64,000 bases of DNA from Rattus norvegicus. Taxonomy: Eukaryota > Chordata > Mammalia > Rodentia > Muridae. The notes under the pieces are model-generated. The model was not told the DNA's origin and ran no database searches. It saw only the letters and a program-made list of their open reading frames with translations. Within the stretch, counting starts at the first letter, position 1. The number at the start of each line of letters is the position of its first letter. Of this stretch, positions 1 to 11,845 are shown in pieces. The stretch spans positions 134,035,053 to 134,099,052 of the forward strand of contig NC_086024.1 in the NCBI RefSeq assembly GCF_036323735.1, read 5' to 3'. Both the position numbers and the translations under genes were made by a program.

Positions 1-1090
1 GGTAGCCACTGGAAAGAAATTGCCTATTTCATCTACAGACAAAATACTGTCCAGAAAATGGACACACTATGTGGAATAGTCGACTGATAATCTCTGCCAA
101 GTCAAGGTAATCAGTCTATCAAATTCTATATTACAAAGGTCTGTCAGGTGATCCTGGACCAGAAGGCTGAACACCGATGCTCCAATGTGTTTTAAAAAGG
201 AACTGTATAGGTAGGCAGCTGTCTCTATAACTTGTCTCAGTTCTCGAAGTTGTGTTAGTCTTCCTTGATTTTCAGTTAATATTAGTTGCTCTCAGATTTC
301 TGACAGGGTTGAAGACTAATTATATAGTCTTAGTCTATCCAGGGTATTTAACACTGAGAAAACATATTTAGTTAGATACTTTTCAGATACTATAAAAGCT
401 AGCCAAGACATAACATATAGATTTTGAGCCTTTCTTAAGTTAGGATAGATAACAGAGTGTTCTATTTAATTGACAAAAATGATGGATTGGGTGTTTGGTG
501 TATTTTGTACTTTGTAAATTATGGAAAGGTAATAATTATGCTCAATTTATATTTGAGAGGAAATTTGCCTTCTAACTGGGCAAAAATGGGGAAATATGGA
601 TTGATGTCTATATGCAGGCGAGGGCAGGCACAAGATAAGGCACGGCCTGTGATTGGGCAATGAAAAAGGAAGACAGGCTGAAACTTTTAGAGATGGGACA
701 GAGAGTACGGAGAAGGGAGAGGAAGGAAGATGGAGGAAGAGAAGGACGACCCTGTGTGGCTTTAAATAGCCACAGGTAGCTATGAACATCTTATAAGGGC
801 TAGGTAATTATAGGACATTTTGTCTTATCTAGGTGGGCAGTTTATATCAACAGGCTCTGAGTTTATTGTGTGGATCTTTTATGGGGTGAGAATTTACTGA
901 TATAAATCTGACTGATAAATTACAAGCCTCAAGAGGTTTGATTTTACTGGGGTTACTGGGAACTTAGTGAGTCAGGTGGAGACATTTCAGGAGCTCTGAG
1001 CCACAGAGAGTCTGCTGAGATGAGAACACCACATTGGTGCCTTGGTACCAGCGTAAGATAGTGTCCTTTTTTTATTATTTAACACTACAG
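1..1090. other. AT-rich degenerate sequence, possibly ERV-derived
   Basis: No open frame longer than about 80 codons and no exon-like signal is seen. The wording of the 300-1080 stretch resembles degenerate endogenous-retrovirus 3' regions or LTRs of rodents, but I cannot place LTR ends or a coding domain. It ends at a GGA microsatellite. The ERV origin is inference only; unique intergenic DNA is the alternative. Confidence 0.25.
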
Positions 1091-1095
1091 TGAAA

Positions 1096-1173
1096 GAGGA
1101 GGAGGAGGAGGAGGAGGAGGAGGAGGAGGAGGAGGAGGAGGAGGAGGAGGAGGAGGAGGAGGAGGAGGAGGAG
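1096..1173 (+). repeat. (GGA)n microsatellite
   Basis: A perfect trinucleotide run of about 26 GAG/GGA units, 78 bp, flanked by purine-rich sequence on the right. It is uninterrupted, so likely polymorphic in length. Confidence 0.97.
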
Positions 1174-1324
1174 GGAAAGGGGGGCAGGATCAGGTGTGGA
1201 AGGAGATGAGGGAGAAGTACAGAGGGTCAGAAAATTGAATGGAGGTATGTAGCAATGGGGGATGGGGACTGGGGATAGCCACTAGAAAGTTCCAGATGTC
1301 AGGAAAGCAAGAGGCTCCCAGGAT

Positions 1325-2113
1325 CCGACAGGGATGACATTAGCTGAAATAACCAACAAAGAGGAGAGAGAACCTGTAGAGACCATACCCAGAGGTTAGG
1401 TATGGCTCCCCGACTGAGGGATAGGGCCACCCTCTCATCTCAGAAATATCAATCCAGAATTGTTCATGTCTAAAGGAAATGCTGGGACAAAGAGTGGAGC
1501 AGAAACTGAAGGAAGGGCCATCCAGAGACTGCCCCACCTAGGGACCCATCCCATCTTCAGCCACTAAACCCAGATGCCACAGCTGAGGCCAAGAAGTGCT
1601 TGCTGATAGGAGCCTCACTTATCTGTATCCTGAGAGGCTCTGCCAGAGCCTGACCAATACAGAAGTGGACACTTGCAGCCAAACATTGAACTGAGCACAG
1701 GGTCCTCAATGGAGGAGTTAGAGAAAGAACTGATGGTGCTGAAGGGATTTGCAACCTCATAGGAAGAACAATATCAACTAGCCAGACCCCCTAGCGCTTG
1801 CAGGGACTAAACCACCAACAAAGAGTACATATACATGAAGGGACCCATGGCTCCAGCTGCATATGTAGAGGACGATTGCCTTATCTGGCATCAATGGGAG
1901 GGGAGTCCCTTGGTCCTGTGGAGGCTCGATACTCCAGTGTAGGGGAATGCTGGGGCAGTGCAGCAGGAGTGAGTGGGTGGGTGGGGAAGCACCCTTATAG
2001 AAGCAGGAGGGAGGGAGACTCAAATAGCAGTTTTGCAGAGGGGAAATCTGGAAGGGGGATAACATTGGAAATGTAAATAAATGAAATAACCAATAAAAGA
2101 AGGCATTCTAACT
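1325..2113 (+). mobile_element. L1 3' UTR, older rodent (Lx-like) copy, sense
   Basis: The stretch follows the order of a rodent L1 3' UTR: a segment resembling the UTR start, a block beginning with gaccaatacagaagtggaca, then the G-rich closing part and an A-rich end. The same blocks, better preserved, recur at 25662-26392 and in antisense at 47179-47577. No ORF2 remains upstream, so the copy is strongly 5'-truncated. Its A-rich end runs directly into the purine tract that follows. Confidence 0.7.
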
Positions 2114-2403
2114 GAAAAAAAAGAAGAGTAGGAGGAAGAGGAAGAAGAAGGAAGGAGAGGAGGGGGAGGAGAAGGAGAAAGAAGAAGAAGAAGAGGAAGG
2201 AGAGGAAGGAGAGGAAGGAGAAGGAGGAAAAGGAAGAGAAAGAAGAGGAAGAAGAAGGAGGAGGAAGAGGAAGAGGAGGAGGAAGAGGAAGAGGAGGAGA
2301 AGGAGAAGAAGAGGAGGAGGAGAAGGAGGAGGAGAAGGCGGAGAAGGAGGAGAAGAAGAGGAGGAGGAGAAGCAGCAGCAGCAGCAGCAGTAGCAGCAGC
2401 ACA
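2114..2403 (+). repeat. Purine (GAA/GGA) tract ending in (AGC)n
   Basis: About 250 bp of almost pure A/G on the plus strand with shifting GAA, GGA and GAAGGA units, then AGC units at about 2371-2402. The long serine/leucine frames on the minus strand are translations of this tract. It starts at the A-rich tail of the preceding L1 and probably grew from it. Confidence 0.95.
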
Positions 2404-3299
2404 CAGGACCGTGTCATAAGATGGCGGTGCCAAGCGTCTTGAAGGCACTGTTTGACAAAGTTTCAGGGCTTGGTTGACCTGGACTGACCCTTCGTTGCTG
2501 GTCATGGAAATTAGCTACATACCTTTTGCTTATTCTAATGTTAAAGCCTCTCTCCAAACTCTAGAGCTGGGATAAGAGAAAGCTGGCGCAAACAAGAGTG
2601 AAAAGAGTGGAAGTTCCTTAGGAAAAATGGTTATGCAGAAAATTGAGCCTTTCTTAGAACCAATTGCTTAGATGTACATTTAGATCATTAATGGATGTTA
2701 CCAGTAAACATGCGACAGAGGATTTGAGAAGAATTGTTAAAGAAGAAAAACAGGGAAATTCTAGAAGCTGATAAACTGTAATGAAATCACTAGGTTTTTA
2801 TGTTCTGCTTCAGAAATAAGGAGCTAGTATGGATCAGAAAAGATTTTGCCCATACGGTTCATGACAAGCCTTGGCACCTTCCCTAAGGCAAGAGCAAACA
2901 GTTTTAGGAATCCTAATGTTCTATTCGTTACAGAATTGTAATCAAGATAGGAATCATATTGAAACAAGGGTTCATGACAGAGACACAGAGGGAAACATTT
3001 TATCTTAGTGAATTACCTGTCTTCCTGAACAGACTTGCCAGATCAGAACTTTTCATATATTACAGAAAAAAAACAAAACAAAACAACAAACAAACAAACA
3101 AACAAAAAACCAGACCGCCTTTGCTTAAGCAAAGGGTCTGTGCAATAAGAATCAAAAAAAAAAAAAAAAAAAAAGGATGGCGGTCTTGTGCCAGATACAA
3201 AAGAAATATAGAGGAAGGGAAGGAAGAATTAAACAAGGGTCGGAGAGATTGAACTTTGGTAGAAAGCCAAGTTTGATATAACAGGTGGTAGGAAATCAT
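2404..3299. other. No recognised gene; A-rich tracts inside
   Basis: Unassigned sequence without convincing coding potential. It holds an AAAC-type tract near 3063-3110 and a 20-nt poly(A) near 3153-3172. Parts may belong to an old ERV, but I cannot name a domain. Confidence 0.4.
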
Positions 3300-3775
3300 T
3301 TTGATCTATTAATTCTGTGCCAAGCTGAAACAGAATCAAATCAAATAGAGCCATCCTGTCTAGTATTTCTGTAACCGCAAGGCTTTACGACACCAATCTA
3401 AAGGAGGAAGATATTAAGATAAAAGAAAATTGATTTTATCATAATGTTAATTTTCAGTTCTCATAAAATTGCTGTTTGCTTGCTTTGTTCCTCTTTCAAT
3501 ATTCTGATTTAATAAAAAAAGACTTTAGAAGAAAGTGCATTTCTGAAAAGCTGTGCAATCGACGAGAAAAGTTTCTGAGGAAATGATTTTATATATAAAT
3601 AAAGCCTGTGCGAGACGCAGGTTGTCAGAGTAGGTCAAGCCACAACGAGATGTGCTTCTTCTCTCATGAAACGAAACCGAGCGGCGTTTCTTCCCTCACC
3701 GCTTGCATCCACCCACTCCAAGCCCTGCCCTCAGCCGGGGCTGATCCCCAGCAATAAACCTGCTATTCACATAAA
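3300..3775 (+). mobile_element. LTR-like block (TATA box and poly(A) signal)
   Basis: A TATA-like motif (tatataaataaa) lies near 3590-3602, and an AATAAA signal lies about 150 bp downstream near 3753-3758. This promoter-to-polyadenylation spacing is typical of retroviral LTRs. The stretch between is GC- and CpG-richer than its surroundings. I did not find matching ends or a TSD, so a solo LTR is an inference. Confidence 0.35.
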
Positions 3776-4345
3776 GGTAATATGAAGACTACTTAGAAAC
3801 TACTAGGCTTACACTTGAAAAATACTATTCTAGCTATGGTATCATAGCTTCTGCAAACTGCAGAAGTACAGAAGCATCATACTGTTACAGACATAGGGCT
3901 TGGATATCCTTCATTTTTGTAACCATGTATCTGCTGCCAGCCTGGACACCATACAGACAGGATGTGCTTGGCTAGATATAATTATTCGGCTTACAGTACG
4001 AAATTCATGCTTAGATACAAAGTAAAGGTTAATTAATGCTTAGATATGGGGTAAAGGGCAATTAAAGAAGTCGCGGGAGTAGGGAAGAAGAACAGAAACG
4101 AAAACGGGTAAATGTTAATGATTCTTGCAAAGTGATTAAAGAGACAGGAACGGAACTGCGAGTGCCTGAGCGCCCTGGAATTTGTATAAATAAACAGGGC
4201 TTGAGCTACGCAGGGCCACTTGCTTGAAGCACAACTGGTGCTCAACGCCTTCATTCTTGCGGCTGCCGCACCTCCACCGCCATCTTGAGTCCCAGAACCT
4301 GACTGGAGCTGGATTCCAGCACAGGTTGTTCTTGCTGCCTGTCAT
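3776..4345 (+). mobile_element. Second LTR-like block
   Basis: A TATA-like tataaataaa sits at about 4185-4195, followed by a CpG-containing leader with a gccatcttgag segment, as in several rodent ERV LTRs. Upstream (3970-4060) are two related attcatgcttagat/taatgcttagat motifs. No defined ends were found. This may be a solo LTR or part of the previous element. Confidence 0.3.
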
Positions 4346-5011
4346 GTGACCAGTGATGTCAGATGTTATCTTCTAAACCACTGGCAACTATTCTAGGTAC
4401 AAGGATATCAAGTCTGCTAAGAAATATATACAGTGCTCCCTTTTCAAGTTCACACAATTACCATCTCCACTCTAAGAGCTTTCTAAAGAGTCCTTAATTA
4501 TGCTAAATCCATATTATTGTGTTGGGACTGACTGGTTAGATTAGTTCAACCAAAATATTCCCCATCCATCTGACTAAATTTTTCATCCAGATGGTTGGTC
4601 CTAAAAGATAAAACAATCCCCAGCACGGCACAAATAACACTGTTCTGTCCTCTGTCACAGGTGTGCCCTTATCTTGTCTGGCATTTGGATTCTGCATTGT
4701 AGGGCTGAGTATTAACCGAAGTAAATACAGCAGCAGCAGCATCCCTTAGGTCAACACTACTGTATCCTCGCTGATGAGTAGAGTCTTGAAGTCTCTCTGG
4801 GCCACGGGCTTGCTCTTCCTCTTGGGATGTCTCCTCGTGATGGGTTTGTGGTCTATTCTCAGATCTTTCATTGCTCCAGTGGTCTATGGTATGCTGTCCT
4901 GGTTGGATGCATTGGACATCAGACCAGGAATAATCATTTTCTGAAAAGACAGAAGCATAATTTCCTTGCCCTGGTGCTAACATTGAGTCTTTTTCAGATA
5001 GTAGTTCTTAT
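4346..5011. other. No recognised feature
   Basis: Unassigned sequence. A reading frame of about 100 codons on the minus strand (4669-4983) has no recognisable motif and no exon context. A four-unit AGC run lies at about 4729-4740. Confidence 0.4.
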
Positions 5012-5014
5012 GTA

Positions 5015-5070
<56 letters not shown>
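5012..5070 (+). repeat. (TC)n(TG)n compound microsatellite
   Basis: About ten TC units pass directly into about eighteen TG units. Confidence 0.97.
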
Positions 5071-5073
<3 letters not shown>

Positions 5074-5464
5074 GTATACAATTTAGGCTGTGTCTCCTTT
5101 AGGGCAAAAGGCTTTTGGGCAGAGAAAGCAGCATTATCCTTCCAAGTGAAAAACTTAAAACTAATTAAGGTTAGCATAGGCAAATGTGGTATAGCATGTA
5201 AGGAATTGGGAGAGTGTATATATCCCCTTTTTATTATTAAAATTTGTCAATTAAATATTTGATGTTGTTTCATAATAGCTTCGTCCTATGGATGGTAAAG
5301 AATTTTAGCAACATGATTAATATTTCATAAATCGCAAAGTATTTTAAGTGTTTGTTAACATAAGCAGGAGCCTTATCAGTTCTTTTGTTGTAATAGTAGT
5401 CCTAGAAAGGAAATGTATTAATAAATGTATTATTCGATAAAGACAAAGACAAGGGGGTCTTTGT

Positions 5465-5616
5465 TATGTTTTTGTTTTTTTGAGACAGAGTTTATTTGTG
5501 TAGCCTTAGCCATTCTGGAACTTGCTCTGTAGACCAGGCTGCCCTTGAACTCACAGAGATCTGCTTGCCTCTGCTTCCCAAGTGCTGGGGTTAAAGGCAT
5601 CCACCACCACTACCTG
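5465..5616 (-). mobile_element. B1 SINE, antisense
   Basis: A poly(T)-like start with gagacagag is followed by the B1 antisense landmarks gtagaccaggctg, ttgaactcacagagatct and cccaagtgctgggg, in that order. It is nearly complete and a moderately diverged 7SL-derived Alu-like element. Confidence 0.93.
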
Positions 5617-6277
5617 GATGACAAAGTCTGTTTGTTTTGCTGGAGCACCCAGAGCCTTGGGCCAGCCCTGGGCCATTCTCTGACTAGCTAGGAAGGAAGA
5701 GACATTGCCCAAACCAGTAGTGCTCTTTTGAGCTCAGGTCTCTGCAGGGCTGAGAGCATTGAAGGCTCCAGACACAGGCGGCTGTGGTTTCAGATGTCAA
5801 ACTGATACCCACTTACAACAAGGAAGCTTGGGATACTTTATAAAATATGCTTTCATAGAGCTAGGCTCTCACAGATAGCTTCTAACTTCCTCCCTTGCCA
5901 AAGTCTAATCACCTATCGGAACAAGGTCTTCTTGATGAAAAAGGTCAAGCACAAAACTAAAAGAACAAAAAACAAACAAGCAAACAAAAACAACAACCAA
6001 CCCAAAATCCACTTAATTAACAATGGTCATTAACTTTTAAAGATTTCAACCTGGGGCTTTTAACTTAAAATTTTGGATCTTCGAAATTTAAGGCAATTTT
6101 AATTTTGAACTTATGAAGGCTTTCTCTCCTACTAGGTAACAGGGTATTTAGAAGTAGTACCTGAGAAATAATCACAGAAAATCCTGAATGAAAAAACAAT
6201 TGGGGTTTTTTTTGCGACCATGGGAGTTTGTATCCAGGTGATACTGTAAATGAAACAACACTGTAAACAGTACTGAA
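5617..6277. other. No recognised feature
   Basis: AT-rich sequence with an AAC/AAAC-rich patch at 5960-6005. No gene or clear repeat recognised. Confidence 0.4.
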
Positions 6278-6465
6278 GGATGAAGTTTCCAGGAGGAAAA
6301 ACTCACTGGAGGACTCTAGTTGGAAGGATGAAGCCTTGAGGAAGAAAAGCTCACTGGAGAACTCTAGTTGGAAGGATGAAGCCTTGTGGAGGAAAAGTTC
6401 GCTGGAAGACTCTAGTTGGAAAGCTGAAGTCTCATGGAGGAAGAGCTCACCCGAGGACTCTAGTT
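6278..6465 (+). repeat. 48-bp minisatellite, four copies
   Basis: Units start at 6278, 6326, 6374 and 6422, each exactly 48 bp, with a core of ggatgaag, ctcactgga and ctctagttgga. Copies differ by several substitutions, and the last is slightly short. The unit is a multiple of three but the frame contains stops. No coding role is suggested. Confidence 0.92.
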
Positions 6466-6727
6466 TTCAGCACATTTTTGCAAACAGTCTGATGTAGCAG
6501 ATTCTCAGGCTGTGCCAAAACTAATTTTATGTGAAAACTTAAAATAAATCTAACTCCTACTAATTGTGCTTCTGTTTTAAACCCTTCTGACCTCCAAGCA
6601 AAACTGAGAAACATCCAATTATGTTTGCATTCCTTGGCCACTGTATTATCCAGAAGAAATAATTTTTAAAAAACTATCCTGTTTTCAATATTCTATTTTC
6701 ACTCTTAAAGTCACCCCAAACTTGTTT

Positions 6728-7041
6728 ATATTTGTGGTGGTTTGAATAGATTTGGCCATCATAAACTCATGTATTTGAATGCTTGACGTATAGGGAGTGG
6801 CACTATTGGGATGTGTGGCCTTTTGGAGTAGGAGTGACCTTGTTAGAGGAAGTGTGTCACTGTGCGGGTGGGCTTCGAGGTATCCTATGCTTAAGCCCCA
6901 GCGTGAATCAATCTCCTTTTTGCTGCTCACGATAGTGATAATGGACTAAACCTCTGAAACTGTAGCCAGCCTTGATTAAATATCGTCCTTTATAAAAATT
7001 GCCTTAGTTACGGTGTCTCTTCATAGCAATAAACTCTAAGA
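6728..7041 (+). mobile_element. ORR1-type MaLR LTR (5' LTR)
   Basis: It starts with tgtggtggtttgaata and carries the MaLR landmarks gggagtggcactattggga, gaccttgttagaggaagtgtg, ggactaaacctctgaaactg and gcaataaactctaagaca in order. The 3' end is followed by a gaagttggtatcaag junction as in MaLR internal sequences. The same LTR type recurs at 8797-9146, so this is read as the 5' LTR of a two-LTR element. Confidence 0.8.
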
Positions 7042-8796
7042 CAGAAGTTGGTATCAAGTCTTGTTGTGATAGGCCTGACCATGCTTTTGTTTGGAAGAAT
7101 GTGGATTTGGAACCTTTGGAAAGCAGTAGAATTTTTAAGTGGGGATTAATGAGACATACTAGCAGAAGTGTAGAAGACAGTGGTGCTGAGGGTGATTTGA
7201 ACTGTGAGGGCCTGCCTCCAGAGGTTTCAGAGGAGGAGAATTTTAATATGCTGACTAGAGTTCATTCTTGTGCTATTTTGGTGAAAAATGTGACTGCATT
7301 TTGCTCTTGTCTGAAGAGTCTGCCTGGGGTTAACATGAAGAAATTAAGATAAATTGCACTGACAAAGGAAAACTCAAATTAGCCTAGAACAGACTCTGGT
7401 CTGTGGTTCACTCTTATGAAGAACATTTTGGTCAAATGTAGCAAGCTGAGAAAAGAACAATACAAAGTATATGGTTCAAGGTTTAGAGGGGCACCAGGAA
7501 GTAAAATGGAGCTAAATCCTGTGTGTGCAAGAAGATAAACAGATTAAAGATATTAAAAACAATTAAGGGAGTAGTGACCTTGAGGCAAGATCTCACCCAG
7601 CTAAGCTTCCATTAAGGATATAATGGACATTCCACAAGGGATATTGCCACCTATTTTAAATTTATTATGGATTTTCTGCTGTACTGGGGATAGGTATATC
7701 TAATGTTAGGCATTATCATGACCTGGTTATTGTTTTCATTTGGACATAAGGAGATATGGTTATGTGTCAAGTTGACAATGGGTGAATTGTAATGGCTATT
7801 CTCTATGGTCAGCTTGACTATATCTGGAATGAACTACAATTCAGAAAGGGAGGGCATACCTGGGATCTGTATCTTGAGGCAGGAAGACAGCATGACTTTG
7901 ATCCAGATCTTGAGATGGGATGACGCCTGATTTTGATATAGAATGACACATGTCTTTAAACCAGATCTAGAAACATAGTGGCCACGTTTATTTAAAAAAT
8001 CTATAATGGTAAGGAAATGCTTGAGTCTAGGCATGTTCATACACTACTTTCATCCCAGCACTCAGGAGACAAAGGCATGCAGAACTCTGAGTTCAAGGCC
8101 AGCCTCACCTACAGAGCAAGTTCCAGAACAGCAAAGGTTAGGTAATGAGGGAAACCATTGAAAACTGAAAGCTGGTGAAGACGTAATTGGGACAAGGGGG
8201 ACATGTTCCAGCCCTAGCAACCTGCATAACCTGGTGGCTTTGGCCATGTGGTTCTGGATTTAGAATCGGGAGTGGAAATTTTCCTCTGCAACTAAGGAAA
8301 GCCTCTAGGGCCAGGTGTATGTCAGGGGTGTCCCTGCATGGAGGCCCACTGTGTGAAGCTGTGAAGGTGAAGCCTGGATTGCCTTGGTGAACCCAAGAGG
8401 TTAGAGATGCCAGAGCCATGGGATAGCTGCCTAGGAAAGACACTCACAGAGAGTGGAACCAGCCCAAGCAAAAGAAAGGGGTTGGGGATCTGAAGAGCAT
8501 TTTGACATAGAGACGCAGAGTTTGGAATTTGTGCAGCTTGTTTTCAGTCTTGCCTTGGACCAGTATTTCCTCACCGTGCTCTCTTCCCTACATTTTGGAG
8601 TAGTCACGTACACCGTGTGCTGTGATATGTTGGAAGTATATGATCTGCTTTTATATTTTGATTTTATAGGGGATTTACACCTAAGAAACTGCATGAATAT
8701 CAGAAGAAACGTTGGACTTTTAAACATTGTTGAGACTGTGGTAGACTACAGGGATTAAATGTATTTTGCATTACAACAGGGCAGGAAGTAGAATGG
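7042..8796 (+). mobile_element. MaLR (ORR1-type) internal region
   Basis: Sequence between two same-oriented ORR1-like LTRs. It opens with the gaagttggta junction expected after a MaLR LTR and has no gag, pol or env frame, as is usual for non-autonomous MaLR elements. The portion at 8340-8470 is clearly related to 12395-12545, another MaLR interior in this window. A B1-like segment (8044-8138) is embedded. Confidence 0.65.
8044..8138 (+). mobile_element. B1-like SINE fragment, sense
   Basis: Contains catcccagcactcaggaga, gagttcaaggccagcct and agagcaagttccagaacagc, the central to right part of B1. The left end is missing. It lies inside the MaLR interior. Confidence 0.8.
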
Positions 8797-9146
8797 TGTT
8801 TTAATAAGTTTGGCCCTCGTGTGTTTGAATGTTTGAGTGACACATGGCCTTGTTGAAGGAAGTGTGGCCTTGATGCAGGAGGGAAGACACAGCAGGGTGG
8901 GCTTTGAGGCCTCCTATGCCTCAGCTCCATCCAGGGTGGATCAATCCCCTTTTTTTTTCTGTCTTTGGATCAAGATGTAGAACTTTCAGCTCCCTCAGCA
9001 GTCCACCTACTTGCACGCTGCCACGCATCCCACCATGTTGATCATGGGCTGAATCTCTGAAACTGTAAGCCAGCTCCAATGAAATGTTTTCCTTTATAAG
9101 AGTTGCTTGGGTAATAGTGCCTCTTCACAAGCAATGAACCCTAAGA
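8797..9146 (+). mobile_element. ORR1-type MaLR LTR (3' LTR)
   Basis: Carries gtgtttgaatgtttgagtga, ggccttgttgaaggaagtg, gtgggctttgaggc, aagatgtagaactttcagct, ctgaatctctgaaactgtaa and the closing ccctaagacaa. Same orientation and family type as 6728-7041, but diverged from it, which points to an old insertion. Confidence 0.8.
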
Positions 9147-9940
9147 CAACATTATTATTTTGAAATTTTTTTTGTTATGTTGTACAAAATAAAAGATAAA
9201 GTTTTTGTAACTATAAACACAAACAACTCTGGGTGGCTTTCAGTGCCTTAAATGAGGAGAAATCTTCGTTTTGATGAAAAGGACAAGATAAAATTCCTTC
9301 TTTTGCTAATATTGCGAGCACCTCATTGGATGGATGCATAATTTGACCAGGCACCAGCAAGGAAAGCCTTTATGGTCTTAGTGACAGATACCGCATTGAA
9401 CTAACCACTGGGGCAGCTTCCCACCAGGGAGAGCCACAGCTGTTCCCGGCCTCCCTCCTGGGCAGGCCGTTCCTGCTCACGAGAGGTCTCTGTAGACAGA
9501 GGTGTCAGCGATTCGGTGCCAATGTCATGACTCACAGGACCGCACTGGCTCTTCTCTTCGCCTTTTTGTCTCAGTGGAAGAAAATTGAAGGAGCGCACTG
9601 CGCTTCTCTTCCATCTCTGTCATCTCCTGGTGACTCAGGTGCCGTCTGTCCCATCCTTCGGTTTGCTGCACTCCCTGCTCGAGCCCTCGTCCCAAACATC
9701 TCTGTGCTTTTTACTACATTCTCTGCACTCGAGGCCTTTCTACAACATCCCTTTTCTCTCGCGTTAGGTTGGTTTTCAATTTCAGTGCCTCTCTTACCCT
9801 TCGTGTGATCATTCGTATAAGAAGCCAGTTCCTGTTGAGCCTCCAGCTTCCTGCAAAAACCCATTTTGGCTGAGGTTGTGAAAACTGGAGCTCCAAAGAT
9901 ATCCAGCATGATTGGAAGACTCTGATTCTTACTTAGTCCG
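9147..9940. other. Apparently single-copy sequence, no gene assigned
   Basis: No family resemblance noticed. Several overlapping frames of 60-112 codons exist on both strands between 9400 and 9909, none with a recognisable domain. GC content is somewhat higher at 9400-9800. An exon cannot be excluded but is not supported. Confidence 0.4.
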
Positions 9941-9948
9941 AGACAGAC

Positions 9949-10008
<60 letters not shown>

Positions 10009-10009
10009 C
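9941..10009 (+). repeat. (GA)n microsatellite with CAGA interruptions
   Basis: CAGA/GAGA units passing into a pure GA run, then gagcgagagag. Confidence 0.95.
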
Positions 10010-10135
10010 GCTGCATCTAAGTTTAAATACCAGGATGAGTTAGAATATCCAATGGCTGAGAAATGCCTAGTAGAAACTCATTGAATAAATTGAGTTTAGA
10101 TCTTTGAGCTGTGCAACACAGGGGTGGTTATAGTC

Positions 10136-10194
<59 letters not shown>
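10136..10194 (+). repeat. (TG)n microsatellite
   Basis: About 29 uninterrupted TG units. Confidence 0.97.
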
Positions 10195-10195
<1 letters not shown>

Positions 10196-11845
10196 AGCAT
10201 GTGGAATTTGTATATAAAACGCATGCTTATTGTCCTATTGAAGAGTCGTCTGTAACAGCACTAAAGCAATCTCTATAGGATTTTTGTATGTCATTTTAGG
10301 CAATGCCTATGAGGTATCTTCAAAAATATCTTTAAAAGGCTATCTTTTTGGATAACGGTTATCCATAGATCTCCAGTAACATGCCAACCTTACCTGACAA
10401 CTTTTCTCAGTGTGGAACGATAAATCCGCATTTTATTTAGTGGCGCAATTATTTCTGTAGGCTCTTTACCGGTGATGGATTAATTCTATAAGCCAACGCT
10501 TTAGAAGCAGCATTATTTAATAAGCTAATAATCCACTCTGCTTCAGGTGTGACATTTCTTACAGAAGTTAACCAAGATCTCCAGGAAGCAACTTAAACAC
10601 TAGAGGCGAATGCTCAGTAGGGACCATCAGATAAGCACATACTCATTCGACATGACCCTAAGTCTTAAAAAAAAAAAAAAAAAAAAAAAAACTTCTCTTT
10701 TAATTTATTTGCTATGAGACTTAAGCACTCCTTTAAGTATTGGTAATCTGAGCAGGGGAGGAATGATCAGTATCTCGGGAAATTGGTCAGTGCCGACTTA
10801 ACATGTTTTCTGTTCTAGCTGCAATCATTTCCCTATCCCTGTTTCAATTTTCCCCACGAAGGCACCTTTGATCGATCTATACCGAGTTATTCCTGCTGTG
10901 ACAGAGAACAATCGAAAAGAAAACAAACAGATGCGCAAACAGAAAACTAGCTCATGATGCAGCTGGCGGAGCGCTGCCTGCAATGCCGGTGATGTTGAGG
11001 CGGTTCTCTGTCCCTCAGTGGTGGGAAGGGCTTCAGGGCAAGGGTTTGAGTTCCTGACAGATTACTTGGGAGGGCGAGCCCCAGCTGCACAGCAAGCCTG
11101 GAAGCTGACCAGCTTCGGAGTCCGTTCGGCTCACATTGCCAGCGCTTGGCAAGACGTGTTGTACAGAATTTTTTTCTGCTTTTTTTTTCTCTTTTGCTCC
11201 TCCTGAGAGGGGCTAAGCAGTACATTCCTGGACTCCAGCTTGTAAAAGAACTGACAGGAGTTTTAGCTCTCTTCCCGTGGGCTCTCTTCACATTGGTTCT
11301 TGTGCCCTTGCAATCTTTAACATTAATAGTCACTTGATCAGGGAACCAAAGATTCAATGTTACAGTTACTTGTGTAAAATTGAAGAGCTGTTGTTCTGAT
11401 TATTTCGCTTTGTGCCTTAACAAATATCTCAATAACTGTATCAAGCGCCTATCTTACAGGACTGAGAAGAACCCTTGTTAAGTCCACTCTCTCACTTAAG
11501 TGCAATCCCTTGGGCGAGCGGTTTGAATTTCCTAATCCCTTGCTTCTATCTCAAGAAAAGTTTTTCTTATTTTCTCTGGGGGTTGTATCCTTCACTCTGG
11601 GGACCAGCTGTGAGGGTCCTGGCAAACGCCAGAGCGGCGGGGTGATGCTTCGCATGAGGCAAGAAGAAAACTCAGTTCGGCACAACTTAATAGCCTGGAC
11701 TGGTTCAAACTTCTAGAGTCTGATGCTAGGGAAGTTTTATTTTAGGTATTTAAGTATAGTACAATTTGGAGGGGGAAAGGTTCTTGATGACAATTATCTC
11801 AATACCTTGTGCACAGTAAAGCTTAAGACAGGACTACATCAATAC
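10195..11845. other. Largely unassigned, low-repeat sequence
   Basis: Apart from a 25-nt poly(A) at 10667-10691, no repeat family was recognised. The segment 10950-11310 is relatively GC-rich with a T-rich patch at 11168-11195. A 136-codon minus-strand frame (10947-11357) and others have no recognised motif. This is the longest stretch of the window not explained by mobile elements. Confidence 0.4.

Noticed and set aside
1995..2505. Ser/Leu/Phe-rich minus-strand frames of 98-161 codons
   Set aside because: They are translations of a purine microsatellite, with no domain or gene context.
9571..9909. 112-codon minus-strand frame as a possible gene or exon
   Set aside because: No recognisable domain, overlapping frames of similar length on the other strand, and no supported splice or promoter signals.
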